Origin: Lactobacillus equicursoris DSM 19284 = JCM 14600 = CIP 110162
GTDB taxonomy: Bacteria; Bacillota; Bacilli; Lactobacillales; Lactobacillaceae
Length of the DNA: 58,279 nucleotides
Direction of reading: 5' to 3'
Assembly: GCF_001434815.1 (NCBI RefSeq)
Contig: NZ_AZDU01000006.1
Span: 1 to 58,279 of the forward strand
Each line of letters opens with the position of its first letter. Position 1 is the first letter of the stretch. Of this stretch, positions 32,843 to 41,415 are shown piece after piece. Made by a program: the position numbers and the translations under genes. Under the pieces are notes generated by a model that had not been told where the DNA came from, did no database searches, and was given only the letters and a program-made list of their open reading frames with translations.

Positions 32843-33733
32843 TTAATAAGGATGACCCAGCCGCTGGCAGCGGATGACCCGGCCTAGCTGGTAGAGGTAG
32901 CAGTACAGTCGTCCGTTATGGCGGAAGTGAAAGCCAATTGCCTCATTGCTCCGGCCTTTGATAGGCTTGATCTTGTCGATGCGCTCTTCTTCGGTAGCTA
33001 AGAAATGGGCGCACTTTTTGAGGATATGGGACCGGGAGTCCTTTTGATAGGAGTGGTCAAAGTTCCGCAATTCCTCCAGACTGTCGAATTCCTTGATATA
33101 GCCGGCCGGGAACCTGGCCAGGCGCATCTTGAGCTGGCCTAAATTTTCGGCTAGAATCTCTTCCCAGAACTTGCCGGCTATCGCTTCTCGCTTTTGGGCC
33201 ATAATTTGGAAAAATTTCCGGGAAAAGTCCTCGCTCCAAAAGGCATGGCCCAGCATGTACCAGGAATTTTTGGCAAAAGTGGTCACCTGCTTAATGTAGC
33301 CGTCTTGGTCTGTCGAGATGCCCCATTCCGCAGTTTCGCCCTGGCTGTACTGACCGGCGTAGTAGCTGCCCGCTTTTTCCAGGCCCAGGCGAAAAGGGTT
33401 GGTCAAAAAATAATTATCAGCCGAGCAGATGAAGCTGTTTTTGATTACCTTCCGGGCCAGCCAGAGACTGGCTGCACTGTTTTGCCGGGCATAGGCGGGA
33501 TTGTCGATCAGGCTTACCCCGTACTTGCCCTTTAAGTAGTAAAACTGCTCTTTCTTGTAGCCGGTGACGATGTAGATTTGGCCAAGCCCGGCTGCTTTAA
33601 GCTGGCGGATTTGCCGCTCAAGCATGACTTCTCCCTTGACCTCGATCAGGCCCTTGGGCTTTTCATAAGACAAGGGAGCAAAACGGGCCCCGGCCCCTCC
33701 GGCCAAGATTACCGCGTTATCGGCTCTTGTCAT
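32843..33733 (-). CDS. licC: LicC-like CTP:phosphocholine cytidylyltransferase with extra C-terminal segment
   Basis: Nucleotidyltransferase of 296 residues making CDP-choline from phosphocholine and CTP. The N-terminal nucleotide loop VILAGGAGARFAPLSYEKPK and the FICSADNYFLTNPF core with its metal-binding Asp fit LicC. The enzyme proper should end near residue 235; about 50 more residues (KIKPIKGRSNEAIGFHFRHN... LYQLGRVIR) resemble the start of a choline-kinase N lobe, as if left from a LicC-LicA fusion. The ATG overlaps the stop of licA (TGATG). It lies in the order licD-licA-licC-licB. Confidence 0.8.
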   Translation of the reverse strand: MTRADNAVILAGGAGARFAPLSYEKPKGLIEVKGEVMLERQIRQLKAAGLGQIYIVTGYKKEQFYYLKGKYGVSLIDNPAYARQNSAASLWLARKVIKNSFICSADNYFLTNPFRLGLEKAGSYYAGQYSQGETAEWGISTDQDGYIKQVTTFAKNSWYMLGHAFWSEDFSRKFFQIMAQKREAIAGKFWEEILAENLGQLKMRLARFPAGYIKEFDSLEELRNFDHSYQKDSRSHILKKCAHFLATEEERIDKIKPIKGRSNEAIGFHFRHNGRLYCYLYQLGRVIRCQRLGHPY

Positions 33734-34612
33734 CAGGCCACCCCCCTTCTTTTCAAAGCTCTTGCCGCGTACTCTTTGGCATAGCGGTACTGCCTGCGCC
33801 CATAAGGGGCTAAAGCTTGCTCAGGCTGGAAGGCCTCGCACCAGGTCGACCAGAGCAGGCCGCAGATGGCCATGTAGCAGTAGATCTTGGTCTTGATATC
33901 TTCCGGGCACTTTTGGCCAAAATATAAATCCAGCAGCTGATCAAGTTCGGCTTTTTCATAGCCGGCGTAGATGACGAACATGGTCAAATCCACGTGGGGG
34001 TCCTGCATCCCCGCGTATTCCCAATCGGTTAATTGCAGCTTGCTTTGCCCGCCTTCTTGGTTTGTCGGCCACCGGATCCAGGTGGGTCAGGCAGAGCTCT
34101 TTTGGCACCGTGTCCAGGTATGGCTTTAAGCTGAAAACCTTCGCTTTAGTCTCTTGGTAGTCTGGAAAAAGCGACGGCCGGGTTCCCCGCAACTTTTCGT
34201 AATGGTTGATCTGGGCAAAAAGATCGAAATTATGCGGAACTTCGATCCTTGCCTGGTGCAGGCGCTTAATCTGCTTGGTCCAGCTGATTAAGTCCTGCTT
34301 TTTCCTTGGGTCGCAGGGCCGGGCCTTTGGCAAGAAGGGGCTGAGCTTGAAGCCCGTTTCTGGATCCAGGTAAAGGGGAGAGTCGCAGAAATTGTAGGGC
34401 TGGATGGCCTGGTAGACCGCTGCTTCTTGGACCCGGTCGATGATTTGGTGCTTTGGCCTGGGCTGTCTAAAGTGGTAGCTTTTTCCGTCATAGTCTAGGC
34501 GGAAGGAGTAGTTGGTCATGCCTTTAGTTAAAGGCACGAAATTCAGTTCATCAGGGTCAGCTTGGAAAAAGATGGCAATCGTCATGACTGCCCGCTGACT
34601 TAAGTAGGACAT
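33733..34612 (-). pseudogene. licA: LicA-like choline kinase, single-base frameshift
   Basis: Choline kinase of the APH/ChoK fold, which phosphorylates choline as the first step of phosphocholine decoration. The frame from ATG 34612 (after GAAGGTGACC) gives the N lobe (FVPLTKGMTNYSFRLDYDGK) and the Brenner-type motif CLTHLDPVAD. It then goes out of frame at an A triplet (34061-34063 on the plus strand). Removing one A restores VADNQEGGQSKLQLTDWEY, followed by MQDPHVDLTMFVIYAGY and the C lobe to the stop at 33733. So the gene is complete except for one extra base. It could be a true mutation or a sequencing error; the run is too short for slippage-type phase variation. Confidence 0.85.
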
Positions 34613-34736
34613 GTGGTCACCTTCTTTTTCTAAAAAAACTCGTGATATATCTTGTCCTAACAGCTTAGCATGGCTGATGGATAAGATAAAATGATATCTT
34701 TTAATCGAAAGCAAAATTTTGCTTATAGTTAAAAGG

Positions 34737-35548
34737 CTATTGAGGATAAATCTTATAGTCGTGGTGGGGCTGGCGGTCCGTAGCCGGAGGCAATTCCTGG
34801 TAGTTTCCGTAATATTCCTGCAGGATAGGTTCCGGCTTGACTGGGATGCGGAAAAAGGAACCGGCAAAGGGCACATACTTGCCTTCCCCAAAGCATTTTT
34901 TGTCCAGCAGGTGGGGGCCAGCATCGGCCAAGCGGGGACGCCAACTTTTTGCGCCCCGTCTTTTGTTTTGGCCAAAATAATCTGCTGGATTTTCTCATCA
35001 ACTGCTTGGGCAAAGTTCTCCCCCCAAACCCAGTCGACCAGCCCTTGGTAGAGGCGGTGGACGGATCGGGTCAAGCAGTTCTGGGGCCAATTGGCCGCGT
35101 AGGCATAGTAGGCCATGTTGACCAGCTTGCAGCGGTGGTAGAGCTGACGGGCAACCGGATAGGAAGAACCGTTTTCGTCCAAGGGGTAGATGTCGGTGAA
35201 GACGCCCGCGGGGAATTGCTCGCTTGGCTTGGTTGAGACGAACTCATAGTCCTGGTTGCTAAAGCGGGCCAGGCCATAGGGATAGCCAGGGGTGTTCTCC
35301 CGGTTGACGATCCGGTAAGGAGTAGGAAGAGCGTGCTCGCAGTAGGCGATGAAGGCCTCATAGTCCCGCCGGGGCATCCAGATGTCGGTGTCATCGTCCC
35401 AAGGAATGAAGTCCTGGTGGCGAACGGCGCCTAAGAGGGTTCCATAGGCCAGGTAGTAGGTCAGGCCCTGCTCTTGGCAAATCCGGTCGATTATCTTGAG
35501 ATTCTCCAGTTCGACTGCTTGGATCTCGTTAAGTGTGAGTTTTCGCAT
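34737..35548 (-). pseudogene. licD: LicD-like phosphocholine transferase, single-base frameshift
   Basis: LicD transfers phosphocholine from CDP-choline to a sugar of a surface glycan. From the ATG at 35548 (AAGGAGG five bases before) the first 200 or so residues show the family core LAYGTLLGAVRHQDFIPWDD with its acidic DDD cluster (51-53) and FTDIYPLDE. At about 34931-34934 one base is missing. Resuming one frame over gives ADAGPHLLDKKCFGEGKYVP, then ILQEYYGNYQELPPATDRQP up to the stop at 34737. The downstream half is therefore preserved but untranslated. It is the first gene after the operon promoter. Confidence 0.85.
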
Positions 35549-35592
35549 GTTTTCCTCCTTCAAGATTTGTGTTTAGGGTTTGTAGTCAAATA

Positions 35593-35621
35593 ATTTAACA
35601 GGCTAAAATATGGCCCGTCAA
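35593..35621 (-). promoter_or_regulatory. Promoter of the lic/priming-transferase operon
   Basis: Minus strand TTGACG (35621-35616), exactly 17 bp, TTAAAT (35598-35593), 45 bp upstream of the licD ATG. Confidence 0.7.
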
Positions 35622-35785
35622 GTCTGAAAAGCTTAAGAAATTCTTTCCCACTCGTGCAAAAAAGTCCGCTATATTTCTGAAAAATCAATTTATTCCTATT
35701 AGGAGAAGGGCGGGAATTGACGGGAAATTTTTTTCACAAAATATTAAAAAAATAAGCGTGAGAGTCGTAAGGCTGGGAATGACCC

Positions 35786-35815
35786 TTGTACAGGTTTGCA
35801 CTTGTATGCTAATTT
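35786..35815 (+). promoter_or_regulatory. Candidate promoter of the plus-strand polysaccharide operon
   Basis: TTGTAC (35786-35791), 18 bp, TAATTT (35810-35815) with a TG just before the -10. Another TTGACGGG block at 35713-35725 repeats the -35 region of the divergent promoter but has no good -10. Confidence 0.4.
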
Positions 35816-35850
35816 ATTGCTTACAAAATTTCACGCAAAGGAGATGACCA

Positions 35851-36828
35851 ATGAAAACACGTGATTTGCGCAAGCTCATTCAAAAGCAGGGGGGCTGGGA
35901 CCTAATCCGTCAGTACGCCGCATCCGGCAACCTCCCCTTGGCCGCTGGCCAAATACTACTCTTAGGGACTAAGGAAAAGGCCCTGGAGATTCTCCGCCTC
36001 AGTGCCCAGTACCGGGTCAAGGAGAAGTTGGCCAAACGCTATAAGAAAGAGCTTGATCATTTAGTTAAGCTGCATGGTGGAGAAGACAAGGAAGAAGTAA
36101 AAGAAGACCAGCCCTATATCTGGTTTTGTTGGCTGCAAGGCTTATCAGCGGCTCCGCCAGTTGTCAGAAACTGCTACAGATCGGCTTTGGCGGCTTACGC
36201 GGGGAAGGGGAAGGTTACCTTGATCACGGCTGACAACTACCGGGACTATGTGTTTTTTCCGCCGGAAATCCAGGCGAAAATTAAGCGCGGAATCATAACA
36301 GGCGCCCATTTGGCTGACTTGATCCGGCTGGAGCTCTTGATCAATTACGGGGGAATTTGGACTGATGCGACTGTTTTTTACAGTGGGGATCTGCCAGATT
36401 ACCTCTTCCAAAACCGCCTTTTCGCCTACCAAATTGTCAAGCCGGGCCGGGACGGCCAAGCCATCCCCATGTCCAACTGGCTCCTGGCTTCGCCGAAAAG
36501 AAACAGACTGCTGTTGATTACTCGGGACCTGCTCTATGCCTACTGGGAAGAGCATGACAAGTTGCTTGACTACTATATTTTCCACATCTTTTTCCAGCTG
36601 GCGGCCGAGGCCTGTCCCAAAGATTGGGCGTCAGTTCTGCCGGTAGACAGCGGAGCTCCCCACCTCTTGGGCCAGCGCTTGTTTGAGAAATATGATCCGG
36701 ATTTTTGGCAGGCGATTAAGGCTCAAAGCAGTATCCACAAGCTGTCTTACAAGTTCCCGCCGGGGATGTTTTTGCGAAAGGGAACTTATTTTGCCAAAGT
36801 TGTGGCGCAAGGAGGTAAAAATGGCTAA
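35851..36828 (+). CDS. GT32-like capsular polysaccharide glycosyltransferase
   Basis: A cytoplasmic 325-residue protein of the capsular polysaccharide synthesis/GT32 type. After a helical N-terminal region (1-90) comes PYIWFCWLQG, then the family's nucleotide-sugar region HLADLIRLELLINYGGIWTD with Asp172 in the DxD-like position. AAAGGAG precedes the ATG. It is the first gene of a four-gene plus-strand operon for repeat-unit assembly, polymerisation and export. Donor and acceptor sugars are not predictable. Confidence 0.85.
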   Translation: MKTRDLRKLIQKQGGWDLIRQYAASGNLPLAAGQILLLGTKEKALEILRLSAQYRVKEKLAKRYKKELDHLVKLHGGEDKEEVKEDQPYIWFCWLQGLSAAPPVVRNCYRSALAAYAGKGKVTLITADNYRDYVFFPPEIQAKIKRGIITGAHLADLIRLELLINYGGIWTDATVFYSGDLPDYLFQNRLFAYQIVKPGRDGQAIPMSNWLLASPKRNRLLLITRDLLYAYWEEHDKLLDYYIFHIFFQLAAEACPKDWASVLPVDSGAPHLLGQRLFEKYDPDFWQAIKAQSSIHKLSYKFPPGMFLRKGTYFAKVVAQGGKNG

Positions 36829-37783
36829 AAGCAAGAAACTGGCCCTGGTAATTTGTTACTTTGGCCCCCTGCCGGCTTATGCGGACTTATTCTTTAGGTC
36901 GGTTAAGGCGAATCCAACGATTGACTTTATTTTGGCGACTGACCAGCTGGTTAAAAATCCCCCGGCCAATCTTCAGGTCAAGTATTTGACCTTAGCGGAT
37001 TTGCGGGAGAAATTTCAAAAGAAGCTGGGCTTTGCCATCCGCCTGCATGCCCCTTACAAAATTTGCGACTACCGGCCGGCCTTTGGCTGGCTCTTGTCTG
37101 ACTGGCTGAAGGACTACCGCTATTGGGGCCACTGCGACTTAGATCAAGTCATGGGGGATTTGGAGAAGTTTTTGCCAGAAAAATTGCTGGAAAAGTACGA
37201 CAAGGTTTACCAGCACGGGCATCTGACGGTCTTTCGCAATACCTTGACCAACAACCTCCGCTTCGTGGCCAAGGGCGGGCTGAACTACCGGCAAGTTTTC
37301 CAGACGGACCTGCCCTGCGTCTTTGATGAGGTGGAAGGAATCCAGAAGAAGTTTGCCAGGCTAGGCGCCAAGTGCTGCCTGAAGCGGGATTTCGCGGATA
37401 TTTATTCCTGGCGCGAACAGATGAAAAGAACTACGTCATATTTGTCGAGGCGGGAGAAAAAACGGCTCAATAATTTTTACCAGCTCTTCTTTTATGAAAA
37501 AGGCCGGGTGTACCGGGCCTACTTTGCCGGCGGGAAGATGAACTATGAAGAGCTGGCCTATCTGCATTTCCCCAAGCGGCAGATGCGGCAGAACTTTTAC
37601 CAGACTGATTCCTACTTTATCGGCAAGGATGGCTTTTACGCTAAAGAACCTGGCTTCAACGTGACCATGGGAGAGATCAAGCGCTATAACGGCTTCAGCC
37701 TAGCTGGGGAGGCCCGGGTGAAGCTGGCTTATTGGACCTTCATCTGGAGCCGGCGATACCGCAAGTACGTCCTTAAGCGCTAA
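36821..37783 (+). CDS. DUF6625-like probable glycosyltransferase
   Basis: A 320-residue protein beginning MAKSKKLALVICYFGPLPAY. The start is the ATG at 36821, four bases after GGAGG and overlapping the end of the upstream gene; earlier in-frame ATGs lie deep inside that gene. WGHCDLDQVMGDLEKFLP in the middle looks like a GT-A DxD-type site. Such proteins are common in polysaccharide loci of lactobacilli and streptococci. Role as glycosyltransferase is inferred; no sugar can be assigned. Confidence 0.8.
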   Translation: MAKSKKLALVICYFGPLPAYADLFFRSVKANPTIDFILATDQLVKNPPANLQVKYLTLADLREKFQKKLGFAIRLHAPYKICDYRPAFGWLLSDWLKDYRYWGHCDLDQVMGDLEKFLPEKLLEKYDKVYQHGHLTVFRNTLTNNLRFVAKGGLNYRQVFQTDLPCVFDEVEGIQKKFARLGAKCCLKRDFADIYSWREQMKRTTSYLSRREKKRLNNFYQLFFYEKGRVYRAYFAGGKMNYEELAYLHFPKRQMRQNFYQTDSYFIGKDGFYAKEPGFNVTMGEIKRYNGFSLAGEARVKLAYWTFIWSRRYRKYVLKR

Positions 37784-37784
37784 T

Positions 37785-39014
37785 ATGGTAGTTCGCCTGC
37801 GCCGGCAGAACCTGGTCACGGTTTATTTGACCTGGCAAATGGCCTGCTTTGCCTGTTTGAACCAACTTTTCTCCTTGCCTTTGGCTGATAGCCAGGATGA
37901 ACTTTTAGCCATTTTTTGCCTGATCGGGATTGTCTGGGCACTATTGACGAGGCGGCTGACTAAAGAAAAAGAGTGGCTTTTCTTACAAAGCTGCTTTGCC
38001 TTGGGCTTGGTGGAAAGCCTGGGGATAATTTCTAACGGGATGTCGGACATAATCGGCGGGATGCCAGTACTAGTCGACGCTTTTAAGCTGGTCAAGCTGC
38101 CTTTGGTCCTTTTCTACGTCAGCTGTGTCCTCCGTCCTTGGGAAAAAAGGACGCTGGCCTGCAACCTGCTTTTGGTCAGCAAAGCCTTTATCCTCCTGGC
38201 CTTCCTCGGCGGACTTATCAATTTAGTGGTCGATGTTGGTTTTAGCTACGACCTGCGCTACGGGATCCGGTCCTACAAGTTCATCTATGAGAACCCGGCC
38301 GCCTTAAATGAGGTCCTGCTGGTCTCATTAGTGCTGATCATGCTGGCTGAGAAAATTAAGGGGGAAAATAAGCGCGGACTTAGGCAGATCAAGTTTTGGC
38401 TCTGTTTATACCTGGCGGCGGTGGTGATGACCTTGCGGGCTGGCGGGATCGGGGCCAGCGGGATTTTGCTTTTGGTCCTGCACTTTGAGAAAAAGGGGAT
38501 CCGGCTGACTTGGAGAAAAGGCGTCAGCGCTGCCTTTGTGGCTTTTGGCCTAGGTTATCCCCAGGTAAAGGAGTACTTTTTTAGCGAAACGGTCAGGTCG
38601 AAATTGCTTAGGCATTCCTTGATCGTTCTGCGGGACTGCTTTCCCTGGGGGAGCGGCTTCGCGACCTACGGGTCAGATCAGGCCTTTAAGCATTACTCCC
38701 CCCTATATGTCCGCTTTGGTTTCCACCATGACTACGCCTTAGCCCAAGAGACGGGCTTTGCCATGAATGACAACTTCTGGCCCATGCTTTTGGCCCAGTT
38801 TGGCCTCTTTGGGGCTTTCCTATATGTGTACTGGTTATTCGTCCAGCTGGGTTACTGCGTCAAAAAAGCTCCGCCAGGCCAGCCGCGGGCCGGGGCCTTG
38901 GGCCTTGTGGCCTTTTTCCTGATCAGCTCGGCAGGCAACCCGATTTTCACTAGCGCTTCGGGAGTCTTTTTGGCAATTGCCTTGGGCTTGACCAGTGAAT
39001 TTTTGAAAAAGTAA
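37785..39014 (+). CDS. Wzy-like polysaccharide polymerase
   Basis: A 409-residue membrane protein with about ten to eleven hydrophobic segments and a larger external loop near the C terminus (about 285-330, GSGFATYGSDQAFKHYSPLY), the topology of O-antigen/EPS polymerases. It starts one base after the upstream stop without a clear ribosome binding site, so translation is probably coupled. Wzy proteins have little sequence conservation; the call rests on topology, place before the flippase gene, and the absence of any other candidate. Confidence 0.75.
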   Translation: MVVRLRRQNLVTVYLTWQMACFACLNQLFSLPLADSQDELLAIFCLIGIVWALLTRRLTKEKEWLFLQSCFALGLVESLGIISNGMSDIIGGMPVLVDAFKLVKLPLVLFYVSCVLRPWEKRTLACNLLLVSKAFILLAFLGGLINLVVDVGFSYDLRYGIRSYKFIYENPAALNEVLLVSLVLIMLAEKIKGENKRGLRQIKFWLCLYLAAVVMTLRAGGIGASGILLLVLHFEKKGIRLTWRKGVSAAFVAFGLGYPQVKEYFFSETVRSKLLRHSLIVLRDCFPWGSGFATYGSDQAFKHYSPLYVRFGFHHDYALAQETGFAMNDNFWPMLLAQFGLFGAFLYVYWLFVQLGYCVKKAPPGQPRAGALGLVAFFLISSAGNPIFTSASGVFLAIALGLTSEFLKK

Positions 39015-39054
39015 CAGGAAAAATAGTGATAAAAAAGCAGAGAGAAGGTGACAG

Positions 39055-40506
39055 ATGGATAAAAGAGAAAGAAAGACAAAATCCCTCTCCCGCAACGCCT
39101 TGGCCAGCGGCCTGCAGACGGGGACCCGCCTAGTTTGCGCCCTGGTAACTTACCCCTATTTGGCCAGGATCTTGCGGGTTGACCAACTGGGTCAATATGA
39201 CTTTGCGGCTACGGTTGTCAGCTGGGCGGCGCTAGTGGCGGGCCTTGGCATCTATACCTACGGGGTCAGGGAGGGGGCAAAAAAGCGGGATAACCCGGAA
39301 GAGCTGTCCCGCTTTGCTTCTGAAGTGCTGGTCATCAACCTGGCCTCGACCTTGCTGGCTTACTTGGGTCTGGCTGCCTGCCTCCTTTTTTCCAGCAAGC
39401 TAAGGGAATATGGACCGCTGATTTGGACCTTGAGTACTAGCATTATTTTTACCACCCTGGGCTGCGAGTGGCTCTACGCGGTTCACGAGGAATATGGCTA
39501 CCTGGCCTTGCGCAATATCTGCTTTCAGATTTTATCTCTGATCCTGCTTTTGACATATGTCAAGGACGAGGGCGACCTTTTGCTATATGCTTGGACTACG
39601 GTCATTGCCAGCGCCGGGGCCAACTTGGTCAACTTTATCAGATTGCGTAGGTATTGCATCTGGTCTTTGACCTGGCGCTTTTCTTGGCAAAAGCACCTCC
39701 TGCCGATCTTTGTCTTATTCGCCAACGCCCTGGTTAACCTGCTTTATGTAAGCGCGGATGTAGCCCAGCTGGGGGTAATGACCAGCGACTATTATACGGG
39801 CCTGTACTCGGTGGCCAGCAAGGTTACGGCCCTGCTTAAGCAATTGTTAGGCGCTGTCATTGTTGTTACCGTGCCGCGCCTGGCTTGCTTATACGGGCAA
39901 AAGGGAGGGGGATTTTTTGTAAAATTGGCCCGGCAGATCGGGGACTTACTGCTGACGCTAGCTTTGCCGGCATCCTGCGCCTTGTTTGTTTTAGGCGAGG
40001 AGGTCGTCATTTTAACCGCGGACTTAGATTTCGCGCCGGCCGCGGGTGCCATGAAGCTTCTGGGTCTGACCCTGGTCTTTTACCTTTTAGCATGGTTTTA
40101 CATGGCAGCTGTCTTGGTGCCGGCCCGGCAGGAGAAGGCGGCTTTGCTGGCGATCAGCCTTGCTTCTGTGGTCAATGTTGGTTTGAACTTCCTGCTGATC
40201 CCGGCTTTTAAGGAAAAGGGAGCAGCGCTGGCAACTCTGCTGGCGGATATAGTGACTTGCTTGGCTTGTTACTTTTTGGCGAAAAGACCGACCCGAATTT
40301 TGCCCAGCGGCAAAAAGTTGGCCAGCAGCCTGCTCGGTTGCCTTTACGTCTATCTGGTTTGCCAGGCTGTTTTAGCTCAAGAACTAGGGCCGGCAGCGAC
40401 GGTCGGTTTGGCGGCATTGCTGGCAATTCCTGGCTACTTTGTGATTTTGTATTTATGCGGCAACCGAATCTGGCTGGAATTTAAGCACGGAGGTAGCCAA
40501 GAGTAA
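39055..40506 (+). CDS. Wzx-type oligosaccharide flippase
   Basis: Membrane protein of 483 residues with 12-14 hydrophobic segments and the polysaccharide-transporter start SLSRNALASGLQTGTRLVCA, followed by FPYLARILR-like TYPYLARILRVDQLGQYDFA. It flips undecaprenyl-linked repeat units across the membrane before polymerisation. It lies 40 bp after the polymerase gene; a G-rich GAAGGTGAC serves as ribosome binding site. No clear terminator follows, and the glycerol facilitator gene has its own promoter. Confidence 0.9.
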   Translation: MDKRERKTKSLSRNALASGLQTGTRLVCALVTYPYLARILRVDQLGQYDFAATVVSWAALVAGLGIYTYGVREGAKKRDNPEELSRFASEVLVINLASTLLAYLGLAACLLFSSKLREYGPLIWTLSTSIIFTTLGCEWLYAVHEEYGYLALRNICFQILSLILLLTYVKDEGDLLLYAWTTVIASAGANLVNFIRLRRYCIWSLTWRFSWQKHLLPIFVLFANALVNLLYVSADVAQLGVMTSDYYTGLYSVASKVTALLKQLLGAVIVVTVPRLACLYGQKGGGFFVKLARQIGDLLLTLALPASCALFVLGEEVVILTADLDFAPAAGAMKLLGLTLVFYLLAWFYMAAVLVPARQEKAALLAISLASVVNVGLNFLLIPAFKEKGAALATLLADIVTCLACYFLAKRPTRILPSGKKLASSLLGCLYVYLVCQAVLAQELGPAATVGLAALLAIPGYFVILYLCGNRIWLEFKHGGSQE

Positions 40507-40544
40507 GGAAATGGCTTGCAGAGATAAGTTTGCTAAAAAAACAC

Positions 40545-40574
40545 TTGTCGCCTCTGCAGCGCTTGCATTATAAT
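40545..40574 (+). promoter_or_regulatory. Promoter of the glycerol facilitator gene
   Basis: TTGTCG (40545-40550), 18 bp, TATAAT (40569-40574), 38 bp upstream of the start. Confidence 0.65.
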
Positions 40575-40611
40575 ATTGATACTAGATAAAAATAGAAAAG
40601 GAAGAATAATG

Positions 40612-41316
40612 ATGAACGGATTTTTAGGCGAGTTCTTAGGAACGATGATTTTAGTTGTGCTGGGGGTCGGCTGCGGGGCTGGCATCAGTTTGAATAAGGC
40701 TTACGCCAAGGGGCAGGGCTGGCTCTTTGTCACCCTGGCTTGGGGGATGGCCGTCACCTTTGGGGTTTACGTGGCGGGGCAATTTGGCTCCCAAGGCCAC
40801 CTCAACCCGGCAGTAACGCTTGGTTTCGCGGCCTTTGGCTTTTTCTCTTGGAGCCAGGTAATGCCATACTTATTAGGACAATTCCTAGGTGCCTTTGTCG
40901 GGGCGGCTTTAGTGATTTTGCACTATTACCCGCACTTTAAGGCAACGAAGGCTGATGAAGGCAATAGCGTAGGGATCTTTGCGACTGGACCAGCTATCAG
41001 CAATCCTTTCTTCAACTTCTTGAGTGAAATGATCGCAACTTTTGTCTTTATCTTCACCTTGCTTAACTTGGGCAACTTTACTCAAGGATTAAAGCCATTA
41101 ATCGTTGGTTTTTTGATCATGGTGGTTGGCCAAGCTTTGGGTTCAACGACCGGCTTTGCCTTGAATCCAGCCCGGGACTTCTCACCGCGTCTGGCTTACG
41201 CGATTTTGCCAGTGCCAAACAAGGGTGGGGCTAACTGGGCTTATGCCTGGGTGCCAGTTTTAGGCCCAATTGCCGGCGGTCTGTTGGCCAGCGGCTTGCA
41301 AGCTTTGTTAAAGTAG
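40612..41316 (+). CDS. MIP-family glycerol facilitator/aquaporin
   Basis: Channel protein with six membrane segments and two half-helices. Both NPA motifs are present: HLNPAV (Asn65-Ala67) and ALNPARDFSPR (Asn185-Ala187). Asp189 after the second NPA is typical of glycerol-conducting GlpF rather than strict water channels. Two adjacent ATGs (40609, 40612) follow AAAGGAAG; I use the second, giving 234 residues. It should let glycerol and perhaps water or lactic acid cross the membrane. It is a monocistronic unit. Confidence 0.92.
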   Translation: MNGFLGEFLGTMILVVLGVGCGAGISLNKAYAKGQGWLFVTLAWGMAVTFGVYVAGQFGSQGHLNPAVTLGFAAFGFFSWSQVMPYLLGQFLGAFVGAALVILHYYPHFKATKADEGNSVGIFATGPAISNPFFNFLSEMIATFVFIFTLLNLGNFTQGLKPLIVGFLIMVVGQALGSTTGFALNPARDFSPRLAYAILPVPNKGGANWAYAWVPVLGPIAGGLLASGLQALLK

Positions 41317-41334
41317 AAGAATCAGACTAAAAAA

Positions 41335-41372
41335 GTACCCTCGAACTCTGGCCAGAGCTCAAGGGTATTTTT
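41335..41372 (+). terminator. Terminator of the glycerol facilitator gene
   Basis: Stem TACCCTCGAACTCTG/CAGAGCTCAAGGGTA with two mismatches, followed by a T run. Confidence 0.85.
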
Positions 41373-41415
41373 GCTTTTAAAAACTCGCTATACTAAAAGG
41401 CAGAAAGGAGTCGCC

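Noticed and set aside
34061-34063. Phase variation of licA by slipped-strand mispairing
   Set aside because: The site is only three A residues and no tandem repeat is present, so slippage at meaningful rates is unlikely; mutation or sequencing error fits better.
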